This document shows positions 26,077 to 33,961 of a stretch of DNA of 52,808 nucleotides, piece by piece. The stretch is from Candidatus Omnitrophota bacterium. GTDB lineage: Bacteria > Omnitrophota > Gorgyraeia > JAHJTE01. The notes below the pieces were generated by a model. It saw nothing but the letters and a program-made list of their open reading frames with translations. It was not told where the DNA came from and made no database searches. Both the position numbers and the translations under genes were made by a program. Location: the NCBI GenBank assembly GCA_020058285.1, contig JAGVEL010000039.1, positions 1 through 52,808 on the forward strand, read 5' to 3'. How positions within the stretch are numbered: position 1 is the stretch's first letter; the number at the start of each line of letters is the position of its first letter.

Positions 26077-29000
26077 ATGTATTTTAAAAAATTAGAGCTT
26101 ATCGGTTTTAAATCTTTTGCCGAAAAAACTGTGCTCAATTTTGAGCCAGGCGTAACCGCTGTTGTCGGCCCGAATGGCTGCGGGAAATCTAATATCTTTG
26201 ATGCTATCCGTTGGGTATTAGGCGAACAATCAGTCAAGGCTATGCGCGGCTCATCAATGGAGGACGTTATATTTAATGGTACTGCTAGTAAACCCCCTCT
26301 GGGCTTTGCTGAAGTGAGCTTAATATTTTCTAACGAAAATAAATTTTTCCATTTAGATTTTGCAGAGATAATGATTACCCGTCGGCTTTTTCGTTCCGGA
26401 GAAAGTGAATATCTTATAAATAAAAATAATGTCCGGCTTAAAGATATCAACGAACTTTTAATGGGCACAGGCATTGCCAGCGAATCTTACTCTTTGGTTG
26501 AACAAGGCAAGATTGACCTAGTTTTAAGCTCAAGGCCGGAAGACAGGCGGGCAATCTTTGACGAGGCAGCCGGTATTACAAAATATAAGTCAAGAAAAAA
26601 AGAGGCGTTAAATAAACTTAAAGATACAGAAGATAATCTTTTGCGCCTCTCTGATATTATTGAAGAGGTGAAACGCCAGATTAATTCTGTTGAGCGCCAG
26701 GCAGCAAAAGCCAGACGCTATCAGGAGAATTTTCAGAATTTAAAGGATTTAGAACTTAAGCTGGCCTTACACGAATTAAGAGAGTTAAATGAACAGATTG
26801 AAAAATTAAAGTCGCAAAAAGAAAATTCTAAAACTAATCTTCATAATTTGGAAAACGAGATTCTCCAATTTAATCAGCAAAAAGAAGACTTAAGCTTTAA
26901 GCTTCAGGAGATTACGTTTAATATTGAAAACTGCGACAAGGAAGCTCTAAAGGCTGATAATATCGTTGACAGATTCTCCGACCAGATAAATGTAAATAAG
27001 GAACGCATAAACGAATTTCGAAAGCGCATTGAGGATTTAAATAGGGAAAAACAGCTTATAATTACCCGCCTGGATGAAGAAAAAGCGCGGCTTGCAACAG
27101 TTAGGCAAGAGCTTGCCTCATTTGATACAACGGTTTCTGAAAGTACAAGAGACATTAAGATTAGAAAGGAATCCTTAGAGACGATTTCTCAAGAATCCGC
27201 CTTAGCGCATAGAACTATTCTTGACTCTAAAAAAGGAATTCTGGAGTTTACCAGCCAACTAACCCGGGTAAGAAACGATTGTCTAAAACTTAATAGCGAA
27301 TTAACTGTTCTTTCTACGAGAATTCGGCGTTTAAGCTTGGAAAAGGCAAAGGTCAGCGAGGAGAAACTTCAAGTTGATAAAAATTTTGAACAATTTAATT
27401 CGCAATTATCCCTTACTAAAAATCAGGTTGATTCTTTAAGCACTGGTTTAAATTCGATTCAACAGACAACAAAAACGCAGCAATTAAGTTTAGACGAAGT
27501 CGAGAATTCTATAAATAAATTAGAAAAAGAGATTTCTAACCTTGCGTCCCAAAAAGAATTCTTGCTGAATCTAAAGACAAAATATGCTGATTTACCTGAC
27601 GCTGGGGATGCTACTGTGATTATTGACAGCCGGGATTTATTGCCAGGAATGAATATCCTGGGCAAGGTAGAAAGAATTAATGATAATGGACATATTTCTT
27701 GCAAGGTAAAGATTATTGATTTGGATTTAGATAAGGTAATTAAGCGCGAGGGATTTGCGATAGCGCAGTTAGCAGATTTAATTGCAAGTAAAGAAAAAAT
27801 TTCAAGCGAGATTGCGGCAAATCAGAGGATTATTTTAAGTAAAGAGTCAGAATTGAAAGATGCCCAAATGAAATTCTCCAATATAAATACCCAGGCAGGC
27901 ATTGTTAAAGAAAATAGCCTAAAATTTGATGAGGAATTAAGTATTATAAATGAGGAATTAGTTGAGGTAAGTAAAGAGTCAGGGGCTATAGAAGCGAGCC
28001 TAGAAAAATCAAAAACTCAGAGTAGTGCGTTGGAAAAAGAAATAATTAATTTGGAAACTTTGATTTCCCATAACCAGGAATTGGTTGTTAACTTAAGCCT
28101 CAAACGCGAGACAACCTTAGTTGATATTACACAGTTAGAAACTCAATTTTCCTCCCTAGCTGACAAACGTCAATCCTTAGAGAATTCGTTACGTTTAATG
28201 GAGTCATCTTTTAACCAGGATACGCATAGACAGCAGGATAATGACCGGCAAAGCCAAGAGGCTGATGATCGGATCAGCCAACTAGGGGAGCACATCTTGC
28301 AATTGGATAAGGAAATTAATCAAGCCAAGGTGAGTAAAGATGGTGTGCTACGCCAGTTAGAAGAATACAAAGTTCAAAGAGATGAGTTGAATAACTCAGT
28401 TAAGAGTAAGCAGTTAGAGATGAATAATAAAACTGCGCAAGTGGACGATATTCGCCAGGCTGATTTTGACTTAAGCTCAAAAGAGCAGGAAGCTAACTTT
28501 AAGATACTGGGTATTAAAAATAGGCTTGATTCCATTTATCATATTAATCTTGATAGCCTGGAGCCGCCTAAACAGTTATTAACCGAGGAAGAGTTAGGCA
28601 ATATTCAGGCAGAAATTCAAAAATTAAAGGAAAAACTAGATTCTTACGGAACAGTTAATTTAGTGGCAATTGAAGAACATGAGGAGTTAAAGACCAGGTA
28701 TGAGTTTTTAATAAACCAACAAAATGATTTACTCTCAGCCAAAGATTCGATACATAAGGCCATAGCTAAGATTAACCAGACAACGCGCAAGATGTTTTTA
28801 GAAACGTTTGCCAAGATTCAGGAGAACTTTAAGTCTTATTATAGATTACTGTTCAATGGCGGAGAAGCCCAGATTTTTCTTATTGATGAGAATGATGTAT
28901 TGGAATCAGGTATCGAGATTGTTTGCCGGCCGCCAGGTAAAAAGCTTCAGAATATTTCTTTGTTATCCGGCGGGGAAAAATCGCTTTCGGCAATAGCCTT

Positions 29001-29286
29001 AATCTTTGCTGTATTTAAGGTCAGGCCATCGCCATTTTGTATTTTAGATGAGATTGATGCAGCCTTAGATGAGTCTAATATTGACCGTTATAACCGGGTA
29101 TTACATGAATTTTTAAAGACAACCCAGTTCATTATTATTACCCACAATAAGAAAACGATTACTAATGCTGATGTAATGTATGGGATTACGATGCAGGAGT
29201 CAGGTGTGTCTAAAGTTGTCTCAGTGAAGTTTGCTAAAGATAAAGCAGCCAAAGAAATCAGCCCTAAAGAGCCTACCGCAGTATAA
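26077..29286 (+). CDS. smc: Chromosome partition protein SMC with a reduced hinge
   Basis: This 1069-residue ATPase compacts and organises DNA. It has the SMC head motifs LELIGFKSFAEKT, Walker A GPNGCGKSN (about 32-40), AGITKYKSRK, signature LLSGGEKSLSAIA (about 963) and Walker B CILDEIDAALD, with two long coiled-coil arms. Bacterial SMC is usually near 1180 residues with a hinge of 130 or more residues. Here the arms are joined by only about 65 residues (roughly 500-568), with a single short beta-rich stretch (LGKVERINDNGHISCKVKIID) and none of the conserved hinge glycines I would expect. How it dimerises is unclear. It sits tail to tail with the next gene. Confidence 0.92.
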   Translation: MYFKKLELIGFKSFAEKTVLNFEPGVTAVVGPNGCGKSNIFDAIRWVLGEQSVKAMRGSSMEDVIFNGTASKPPLGFAEVSLIFSNENKFFHLDFAEIMITRRLFRSGESEYLINKNNVRLKDINELLMGTGIASESYSLVEQGKIDLVLSSRPEDRRAIFDEAAGITKYKSRKKEALNKLKDTEDNLLRLSDIIEEVKRQINSVERQAAKARRYQENFQNLKDLELKLALHELRELNEQIEKLKSQKENSKTNLHNLENEILQFNQQKEDLSFKLQEITFNIENCDKEALKADNIVDRFSDQINVNKERINEFRKRIEDLNREKQLIITRLDEEKARLATVRQELASFDTTVSESTRDIKIRKESLETISQESALAHRTILDSKKGILEFTSQLTRVRNDCLKLNSELTVLSTRIRRLSLEKAKVSEEKLQVDKNFEQFNSQLSLTKNQVDSLSTGLNSIQQTTKTQQLSLDEVENSINKLEKEISNLASQKEFLLNLKTKYADLPDAGDATVIIDSRDLLPGMNILGKVERINDNGHISCKVKIIDLDLDKVIKREGFAIAQLADLIASKEKISSEIAANQRIILSKESELKDAQMKFSNINTQAGIVKENSLKFDEELSIINEELVEVSKESGAIEASLEKSKTQSSALEKEIINLETLISHNQELVVNLSLKRETTLVDITQLETQFSSLADKRQSLENSLRLMESSFNQDTHRQQDNDRQSQEADDRISQLGEHILQLDKEINQAKVSKDGVLRQLEEYKVQRDELNNSVKSKQLEMNNKTAQVDDIRQADFDLSSKEQEANFKILGIKNRLDSIYHINLDSLEPPKQLLTEEELGNIQAEIQKLKEKLDSYGTVNLVAIEEHEELKTRYEFLINQQNDLLSAKDSIHKAIAKINQTTRKMFLETFAKIQENFKSYYRLLFNGGEAQIFLIDENDVLESGIEIVCRPPGKKLQNISLLSGGEKSLSAIALIFAVFKVRPSPFCILDEIDAALDESNIDRYNRVLHEFLKTTQFIIITHNKKTITNADVMYGITMQESGVSKVVSVKFAKDKAAKEISPKEPTAV

Positions 29287-29292
29287 TTAATT

Positions 29293-30474
29293 CTAACTTT
29301 CAAAAACCACAGTCTTATTCTTTCCAGACTTTTTAGCAAGATACAATGATGTATCTGTCCGGGTTAACAGCTGTTGTTTATCCTCGGCATCAAGCGGAAA
29401 ATTTGCCAGGCCAATACTTACCGTAAGTTTTCGCTCCGGCTGAATCTCTTCTTTCCAAAATAAATAATTAAAGATCTGATTGCGCAGCCGCTCAGCAATA
29501 TCAAATGCTTCTAGCTTGCCTGTGCGCGTCAAGATTATAGCGAATTCCTCGCCGCCATAACGGCAAACGTAGTCTAATTTACGGCTGGAATTTTTTAATA
29601 TTGCGCCGATTTGGCTAAGGATTTTATCTCCGGCCTGGTGGCCCAATGTATCGTTATAATTTTTAAAATTATCAATATCAATTAATAGCAGGCTTAAGGG
29701 AGAGCTGGCGTGCTTTGCATAATTTATTTCTCTTTCTAATGTATCTTGGAAATAGCCATGGTTCCACAATTTAGTAAGAGAATCAGTTTGAGCCTGGAGC
29801 ACTGTCTGTTCATAAAGAAATGAGTTTTCTATGGCCAAGCCTGCTTGGTTGGCAAACATCATCAAGATTCGGATATCATCGTTGTCAATGGGTTTATGGG
29901 TAAAGATATTGTCCGCAAACAATACGCCTAATACTTTATTTTTTGATTTTAATGGAACACTGACAAACTCTACGGGTTTGAGTAATTTTATGATTGGGTC
30001 ATCAGGCCGATTTTGGATTGTATCTTTTTGTATTTGCAGTACCATCCCGTTTAGCGCAGTTACGGCAATTATTCCACCTTCTTCAGTCAAGGGGATTTTT
30101 AATCCGGTAATCAATTTATTTAATTTGGAATCAATCATTTTCCCGGACAATTTATAAGCCATAATTAGGTCTTCAAGGTCCATTTTGCTTTCTTCAATCT
30201 TATTCCATATTTGGCTGGCTTCATCACCGCTTTCTGCGCCCAGGCCCATTTTTGCTTCAATTACGCCTTCTTTTTCATGAGTTAGAAAAAGAATTGCCCG
30301 GTTAAAACCCAAGCCGACATGGGCTGTAACTCCGGTAAGTATAGCAAAGAGTATCTCGTCTAGCCTGAGCGTGGTTCGCATGGCATTAGAAATCTCATAA
30401 AGGATTCCTAATTCTGCCCTTTGCTTAGCCAATTCTTCCTTCAGGCGAACAATAATCTGCTTGTCTTCGTCCAT
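29293..30474 (-). CDS. GAF-GGDEF diguanylate cyclase
   Basis: This is the only - strand gene. It is a 393-residue protein with an N-terminal coiled segment, a GAF sensor domain (about 20-215) and a GGDEF domain (about 225-390) with DSLTKLWNHGYFQ, LLIDIDNFKNYNDTLGHQ and the active motif RYGGEEF. An RxxD inhibitory site (RKLD) lies five residues before GGEEF, so feedback control by c-di-GMP is expected. It makes c-di-GMP from two GTP in the cytosol. No membrane segment is seen. AAGGAAG precedes the start. The PilZ gene nearby is a possible receptor. Confidence 0.93.
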   Translation of the reverse strand: MDEDKQIIVRLKEELAKQRAELGILYEISNAMRTTLRLDEILFAILTGVTAHVGLGFNRAILFLTHEKEGVIEAKMGLGAESGDEASQIWNKIEESKMDLEDLIMAYKLSGKMIDSKLNKLITGLKIPLTEEGGIIAVTALNGMVLQIQKDTIQNRPDDPIIKLLKPVEFVSVPLKSKNKVLGVLFADNIFTHKPIDNDDIRILMMFANQAGLAIENSFLYEQTVLQAQTDSLTKLWNHGYFQDTLEREINYAKHASSPLSLLLIDIDNFKNYNDTLGHQAGDKILSQIGAILKNSSRKLDYVCRYGGEEFAIILTRTGKLEAFDIAERLRNQIFNYLFWKEEIQPERKLTVSIGLANFPLDAEDKQQLLTRTDTSLYLAKKSGKNKTVVFES

Positions 30475-30521
30475 ATCTTCCTTATTTAGAATAGGTTTGC
30501 TATATTAATTTAATAAGGCAA

Positions 30522-30550
30522 AATTTAACATATAAACAGCCCATTGTCAA
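30522..30550 (-). promoter_or_regulatory. Promoter of the diguanylate cyclase gene
   Basis: On the - strand TTGACA (30550-30545) and TAAATT (30527-30522) are 17 bases apart, about 48 bases before the start codon. The -35 box is perfect and the -10 box matches four of six positions. Confidence 0.6.
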
Positions 30551-30554
30551 TAGC

Positions 30555-30696
30555 TAACCGCAAAACCGCAAAATAGCCAGTAAATAGCCTCCATAGCGCA
30601 AACATGGTTGCCGGTAGCTAGGGGAGCGCAGAAACAATCTTTGCGTTCTTAGCGGTTTAGTGATTATATTAACTGATTTTGCGGCCTTTGCGGTTA
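30555..30696. repeat. Inverted repeat in the cyclase-recA intergenic region
   Basis: TAACCGCAAA (30555-30564) and CCGCAAAA (30566-30573) are complementary to TTTTGCGG (30677-30684) and TTTGCGGTTA (30687-30696), so the ends can form an 18-bp imperfect stem around about 100 bases. The inside contains more GCGCAAA/TTTGCGT-type words. I see no gene here. It separates two divergent promoters. Confidence 0.6.
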
Positions 30697-30701
30697 ACTG
30701 A

Positions 30702-30730
30702 TTGACAGCTAATGATATAAGTTGTATAAT
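30702..30730 (+). promoter_or_regulatory. Consensus sigma70 promoter ahead of recA
   Basis: A perfect TTGACA (30702-30707), 17-base spacer and perfect TATAAT (30725-30730) lie 163 bases before the recA start. The long leader holds no recognised gene. Confidence 0.82.
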
Positions 30731-30857
30731 TAAACTTCTAAAATTAAAGATTAGGCGCGCAAATGGGTACCTGCCAAAACCTGCTAAAGCTGACAATCCA
30801 GATTTTATGTTTCTATTTCTAAAGCTAAAAAAACTGTTAATTTTGACTGACGTTTTG

Positions 30858-30872
30858 GCCTAAAATTTAGGC
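30858..30872. promoter_or_regulatory. Perfect 7-1-7 palindrome before recA, possible operator
   Basis: GCCTAAAATTTAGGC is a perfect palindrome with a single central A, 20 bases before the recA start and just ahead of its GGAGG. It does not match the known E. coli or Bacillus LexA boxes. A repressor site or small mRNA hairpin is possible. Confidence 0.4.
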
Positions 30873-30892
30873 GCAAGCAATGGAGGATTAAG

Positions 30893-31942
30893 ATGAGTAT
30901 CGTGAAAAAAGGGCCAGACACAGCTCTTGTTCAAAATGAGCGCAAAAAAGCATTAGAGTTAGCCTTAAGCCAGATTGAAAAACAATTCGGCAAGGGTTCA
31001 ATCATGAAATTGGGCTCAAATTTTGTTCTTAATGTGGAGGCGATTTCTACGGGGGCATTTTCTTTAGATTTGGCTCTGGGCGTAGGCGGATTACCTCGGG
31101 GCAGGGTTACTGAAATTTTTGGTCCGGAATCTTCAGGCAAAACTACACTTACTTTAAGTGCTATTCGCCAGACACAAATCAAGGGCGGAGTAGCAGCATT
31201 CATTGATGCTGAGCATGCTTTTGATTCTACCTATGCCAAAAAACTGGGGATTAACCTTGATGAGATGTTGATTTCACAGCCAGATAACGGAGAGCAGGCG
31301 TTGGAGATTGCCGAAACATTGGTGCGTTCAAATGCCGTAGACTTAATAGTCATTGATTCTGTAGCGGCTTTAACTCCCCGTGCAGAGATTGAAGGCGAGA
31401 TGGGGGATTCATTTATTGGCTTACAGGCCAGGTTAATGAGCCAGGCTTTAAGAAAACTGACTGCAGCAATCAGCAAATCAAAAACCTGTGTAGTGTTCAT
31501 CAACCAGCTTAGAGAAAAGATCGGCGTTATGTTTGGAAATCCGGAAACAACTCCTGGCGGCCGGGCATTAAAATTCTATTCTTCGGTACGTATTGATTTA
31601 AGGCGCACGGAAAAGATAAAAGTCGGTGAAGATATTATTGGCAATCGGGTAAGGGTGCGAGTCGTGAAGAACAAGGTCGCGCCACCGTTTAAAGAAACAG
31701 AATTTGATATTCTTTATCAAGAAGGTATAGACTCTCTGGGGAATTTATTGGAGAGCGCAGCTAATCTCGGTGTTATTGAAAAATCCGGTGCCTGGTTTAT
31801 TTATGGAGAGCAAAAACTCGGGCAGGGTAAAGAGAATGCCAAACAATATTTAAAAGAAAACCCCAAGCTAATAAAAGAAATTGAAAGTAAAGCAAAAGAA
31901 ACAGTGCTAAAACGCGAAACAAAGGAAGAAAATAAACAATAA
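30893..31942 (+). CDS. recA: Recombinase RecA
   Basis: This 349-residue strand-exchange ATPase has the Walker A motif GPESSGKTT (about 80-88), [29 protein letters not shown] in pieces, the L1/L2 DNA-binding loops ([22 protein letters not shown], read in parts) and a basic-acidic C-terminal tail. It promotes homologous recombination and LexA cleavage. ATG 30893 has GGAGG at 30882-30886. It is followed at 11 bases by a protease gene and then recX. Confidence 0.98.
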   Translation: MSIVKKGPDTALVQNERKKALELALSQIEKQFGKGSIMKLGSNFVLNVEAISTGAFSLDLALGVGGLPRGRVTEIFGPESSGKTTLTLSAIRQTQIKGGVAAFIDAEHAFDSTYAKKLGINLDEMLISQPDNGEQALEIAETLVRSNAVDLIVIDSVAALTPRAEIEGEMGDSFIGLQARLMSQALRKLTAAISKSKTCVVFINQLREKIGVMFGNPETTPGGRALKFYSSVRIDLRRTEKIKVGEDIIGNRVRVRVVKNKVAPPFKETEFDILYQEGIDSLGNLLESAANLGVIEKSGAWFIYGEQKLGQGKENAKQYLKENPKLIKEIESKAKETVLKRETKEENKQ

Positions 31943-31953
31943 GAGGAGTCAGT

Positions 31954-33480
31954 ATGGTAAATTTAATGAACAAAAAAAGACTTATATTTTTTTCAGTTGC
32001 TTTATTTTGCGGTGTGATTATTGGCCTTATTATTGCTGCCAAATTTAATTTTGAACCTGGGCTTAAAAGTGCGACAACAAGTGAAGTGCTCAACTCTTCA
32101 TTATTAAGCACAAGCAATGTTCCTTTTGAGCATGCTGTAATCAATGTGGCAGATAAGGTCGGCAAGGCAGTGGTTTCAATCAGCTCAGAATCAGTAGAGC
32201 ATGTCCAATATGGCAGAAAGAACATTAGTCCATTTGGCAGCCAGAATGAAGATGATCCTTTAAAGAAATTTTTTGATGAGTTTTTCGGAGAAATGCCAGA
32301 TAGGGAGTATAAACATATGGGTTTAGGTTCAGGGGTAATTATTGATTCCAACGGTTATATCCTGACCAATGAGCATGTAGTCCGGGATGCAGATAAATTG
32401 ACTGTTAAGTTATCCGATGGCCGGCAATTTAAAGCTAAGGTTAGAGGCGCTGATCCGCTTTCTGATTTAGCGGTAATTGAAATCCAAGCGAAAAATTTAC
32501 CCATAGCCATCCTGGGTGATTCAGATAACCTAAAGATCGGCCAGTGGGTTGTAGCAATCGGTAACCCATTTGGTTTTGCTTTGCAGAATCCTGAGCCGAC
32601 AGTAACCGCCGGGGTAGTGAGTGCCTTACATCGCTCATTAAGCCGGTCTCTGGGCAGGCAAAAAGATTATTCCGACTTGATTCAGACTGATGCAGCGATT
32701 AATCCCGGAAATTCCGGAGGACCATTGGTTAATTTAGATGGTGAGATTATTGGAATTAATGTGGCAATATTTTCTACAAGCGGCGGTTATGAGGGAATCG
32801 GGTTTGCCATTCCGATAAACAATGCAAAGCGCATAGTTTCAAAATTAATTAAAGGCGAAGAAGTTGTATATGGCTGGTTAGGGATCACAATCCAAAATAT
32901 AGACCAGAAATTAGCTGATTATTTAGAGTTAGCTTCTAATCAGGGTGTGTTAGTGGCAAATGTGTTAAAGGGGAGCCCTGCAGAAAAAGCCGGAATGCAG
33001 AGTTCTGATGTAATAGTAGAATTTGATTCTCAAGCAATCAAAGATACACGTGATTTATTGAAGATCGTTGGCCAGGCTCCGGTAGGCAAAAAAGTAACCG
33101 TAGTAGTCATACGCGAGAAAAAGAAGCAGAGCTTGCAAGTTGAAATAGGTCAAAGGCCCCCTGAAGATAAATTAGTACAAAACATTGCTGGCTCAGAAGA
33201 GCAAAAACAGGCACAAAAGTGGCGCGGCTTAGCTGTTGGTGATATAACCGAAGATTTAGCCAGACGTTTTAAACTAGAGCAAAATAGCGGCGTAATCGTG
33301 TCTGACGTAGAAAGTGGCTCGGCTGCTGATGAGGCAGGCATAGTTCCCGGAGATATAATATTAGAGCTGAATAAACAAGAAGTAAACAATGTTGATGATT
33401 TTAATAAAATAAAAGATAAGGTCAGCGCAGATTGCCTAGTTAGGATGAACCGGGGTTATTTCGTAATTTCGTCTAAATGA
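31954..33480 (+). CDS. Do/DegP (HtrA) family periplasmic serine protease
   Basis: This 508-residue envelope protease starts with an N-terminal membrane anchor or signal (RLIFFSVALFCGVIIGLII). The trypsin-like domain carries the triad His in TNEHVV, Asp in DPLSDLAV and Ser in NPGNSGGPL. Two PDZ domains follow (about 300-390 and 415-500; KGSPAEKAGMQ and SGSAADEAGI). It degrades or refolds misfolded envelope proteins. GAGGAG (31943-31948) precedes the ATG. It lies between recA and recX, which are usually adjacent, and overlaps recX by 4 bases. Confidence 0.95.
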   Translation: MVNLMNKKRLIFFSVALFCGVIIGLIIAAKFNFEPGLKSATTSEVLNSSLLSTSNVPFEHAVINVADKVGKAVVSISSESVEHVQYGRKNISPFGSQNEDDPLKKFFDEFFGEMPDREYKHMGLGSGVIIDSNGYILTNEHVVRDADKLTVKLSDGRQFKAKVRGADPLSDLAVIEIQAKNLPIAILGDSDNLKIGQWVVAIGNPFGFALQNPEPTVTAGVVSALHRSLSRSLGRQKDYSDLIQTDAAINPGNSGGPLVNLDGEIIGINVAIFSTSGGYEGIGFAIPINNAKRIVSKLIKGEEVVYGWLGITIQNIDQKLADYLELASNQGVLVANVLKGSPAEKAGMQSSDVIVEFDSQAIKDTRDLLKIVGQAPVGKKVTVVVIREKKKQSLQVEIGQRPPEDKLVQNIAGSEEQKQAQKWRGLAVGDITEDLARRFKLEQNSGVIVSDVESGSAADEAGIVPGDIILELNKQEVNNVDDFNKIKDKVSADCLVRMNRGYFVISSK

Positions 33481-33956
33481 GCCGAGAGCGCACAATAGAA
33501 AGTAAACTTAGGAACTATGTTTTTTTACTTTTAAAATACCGTAGCCGCAGCGAAAAAGAAATAAGGGAAAAATTAACAACCAAAAAAAATCCTCCAGAAA
33601 TTATAGATAAGGTAATCGCAGATTTAAAAAAAATCGGGCTGATTGATGATAGAAAGTTTGCCTTAGATTGGCTAAATTTCAGATTAAAAGCCGCATTTGG
33701 AATAAAGAAAGTAATTTTTGAGCTAAAACAAAAAGGCATAGATAAAGATATTATCAATGAGCTTATTAAGCGAGCCGAAAAAGAAAACTTGAGTTCGGGT
33801 ATATTACAGTCTTTGGCCGAAAAGAAATTCAGGATGTTAGGCAAGCGCCATATGGATAAATTTAAGATAAAACAAAAGTTATTTAATTACCTAATGCGGC
33901 GCGGATTTTCTCCGGCGGACACTTTGGGTTGTTTGGATAAGTTGGTTAGAAGATAA
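33477..33956 (+). CDS. recX: Regulatory protein RecX
   Basis: This 159-residue helical protein matches the RecX three-helix-repeat pattern: LRNYVFLLLKYRSRSEKEIREKL, then IIDKVIADLKKIGLIDDRKFALDWL, then AAFGIKKVIFELKQKGIDKDII. RecX binds RecA filaments and limits their activity. The start overlaps the protease stop (ATGA). alaS follows after 5 bases, so recA, the protease, recX and alaS appear to be one operon. Confidence 0.9.
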   Translation: MSRERTIESKLRNYVFLLLKYRSRSEKEIREKLTTKKNPPEIIDKVIADLKKIGLIDDRKFALDWLNFRLKAAFGIKKVIFELKQKGIDKDIINELIKRAEKENLSSGILQSLAEKKFRMLGKRHMDKFKIKQKLFNYLMRRGFSPADTLGCLDKLVRR

Positions 33957-33961
33957 AAATT

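Noticed and set aside
29281-29300. Bidirectional terminator between smc and the convergent cyclase
   Set aside because: The stop codons are only 6 bases apart and no hairpin with a T-run exists there.
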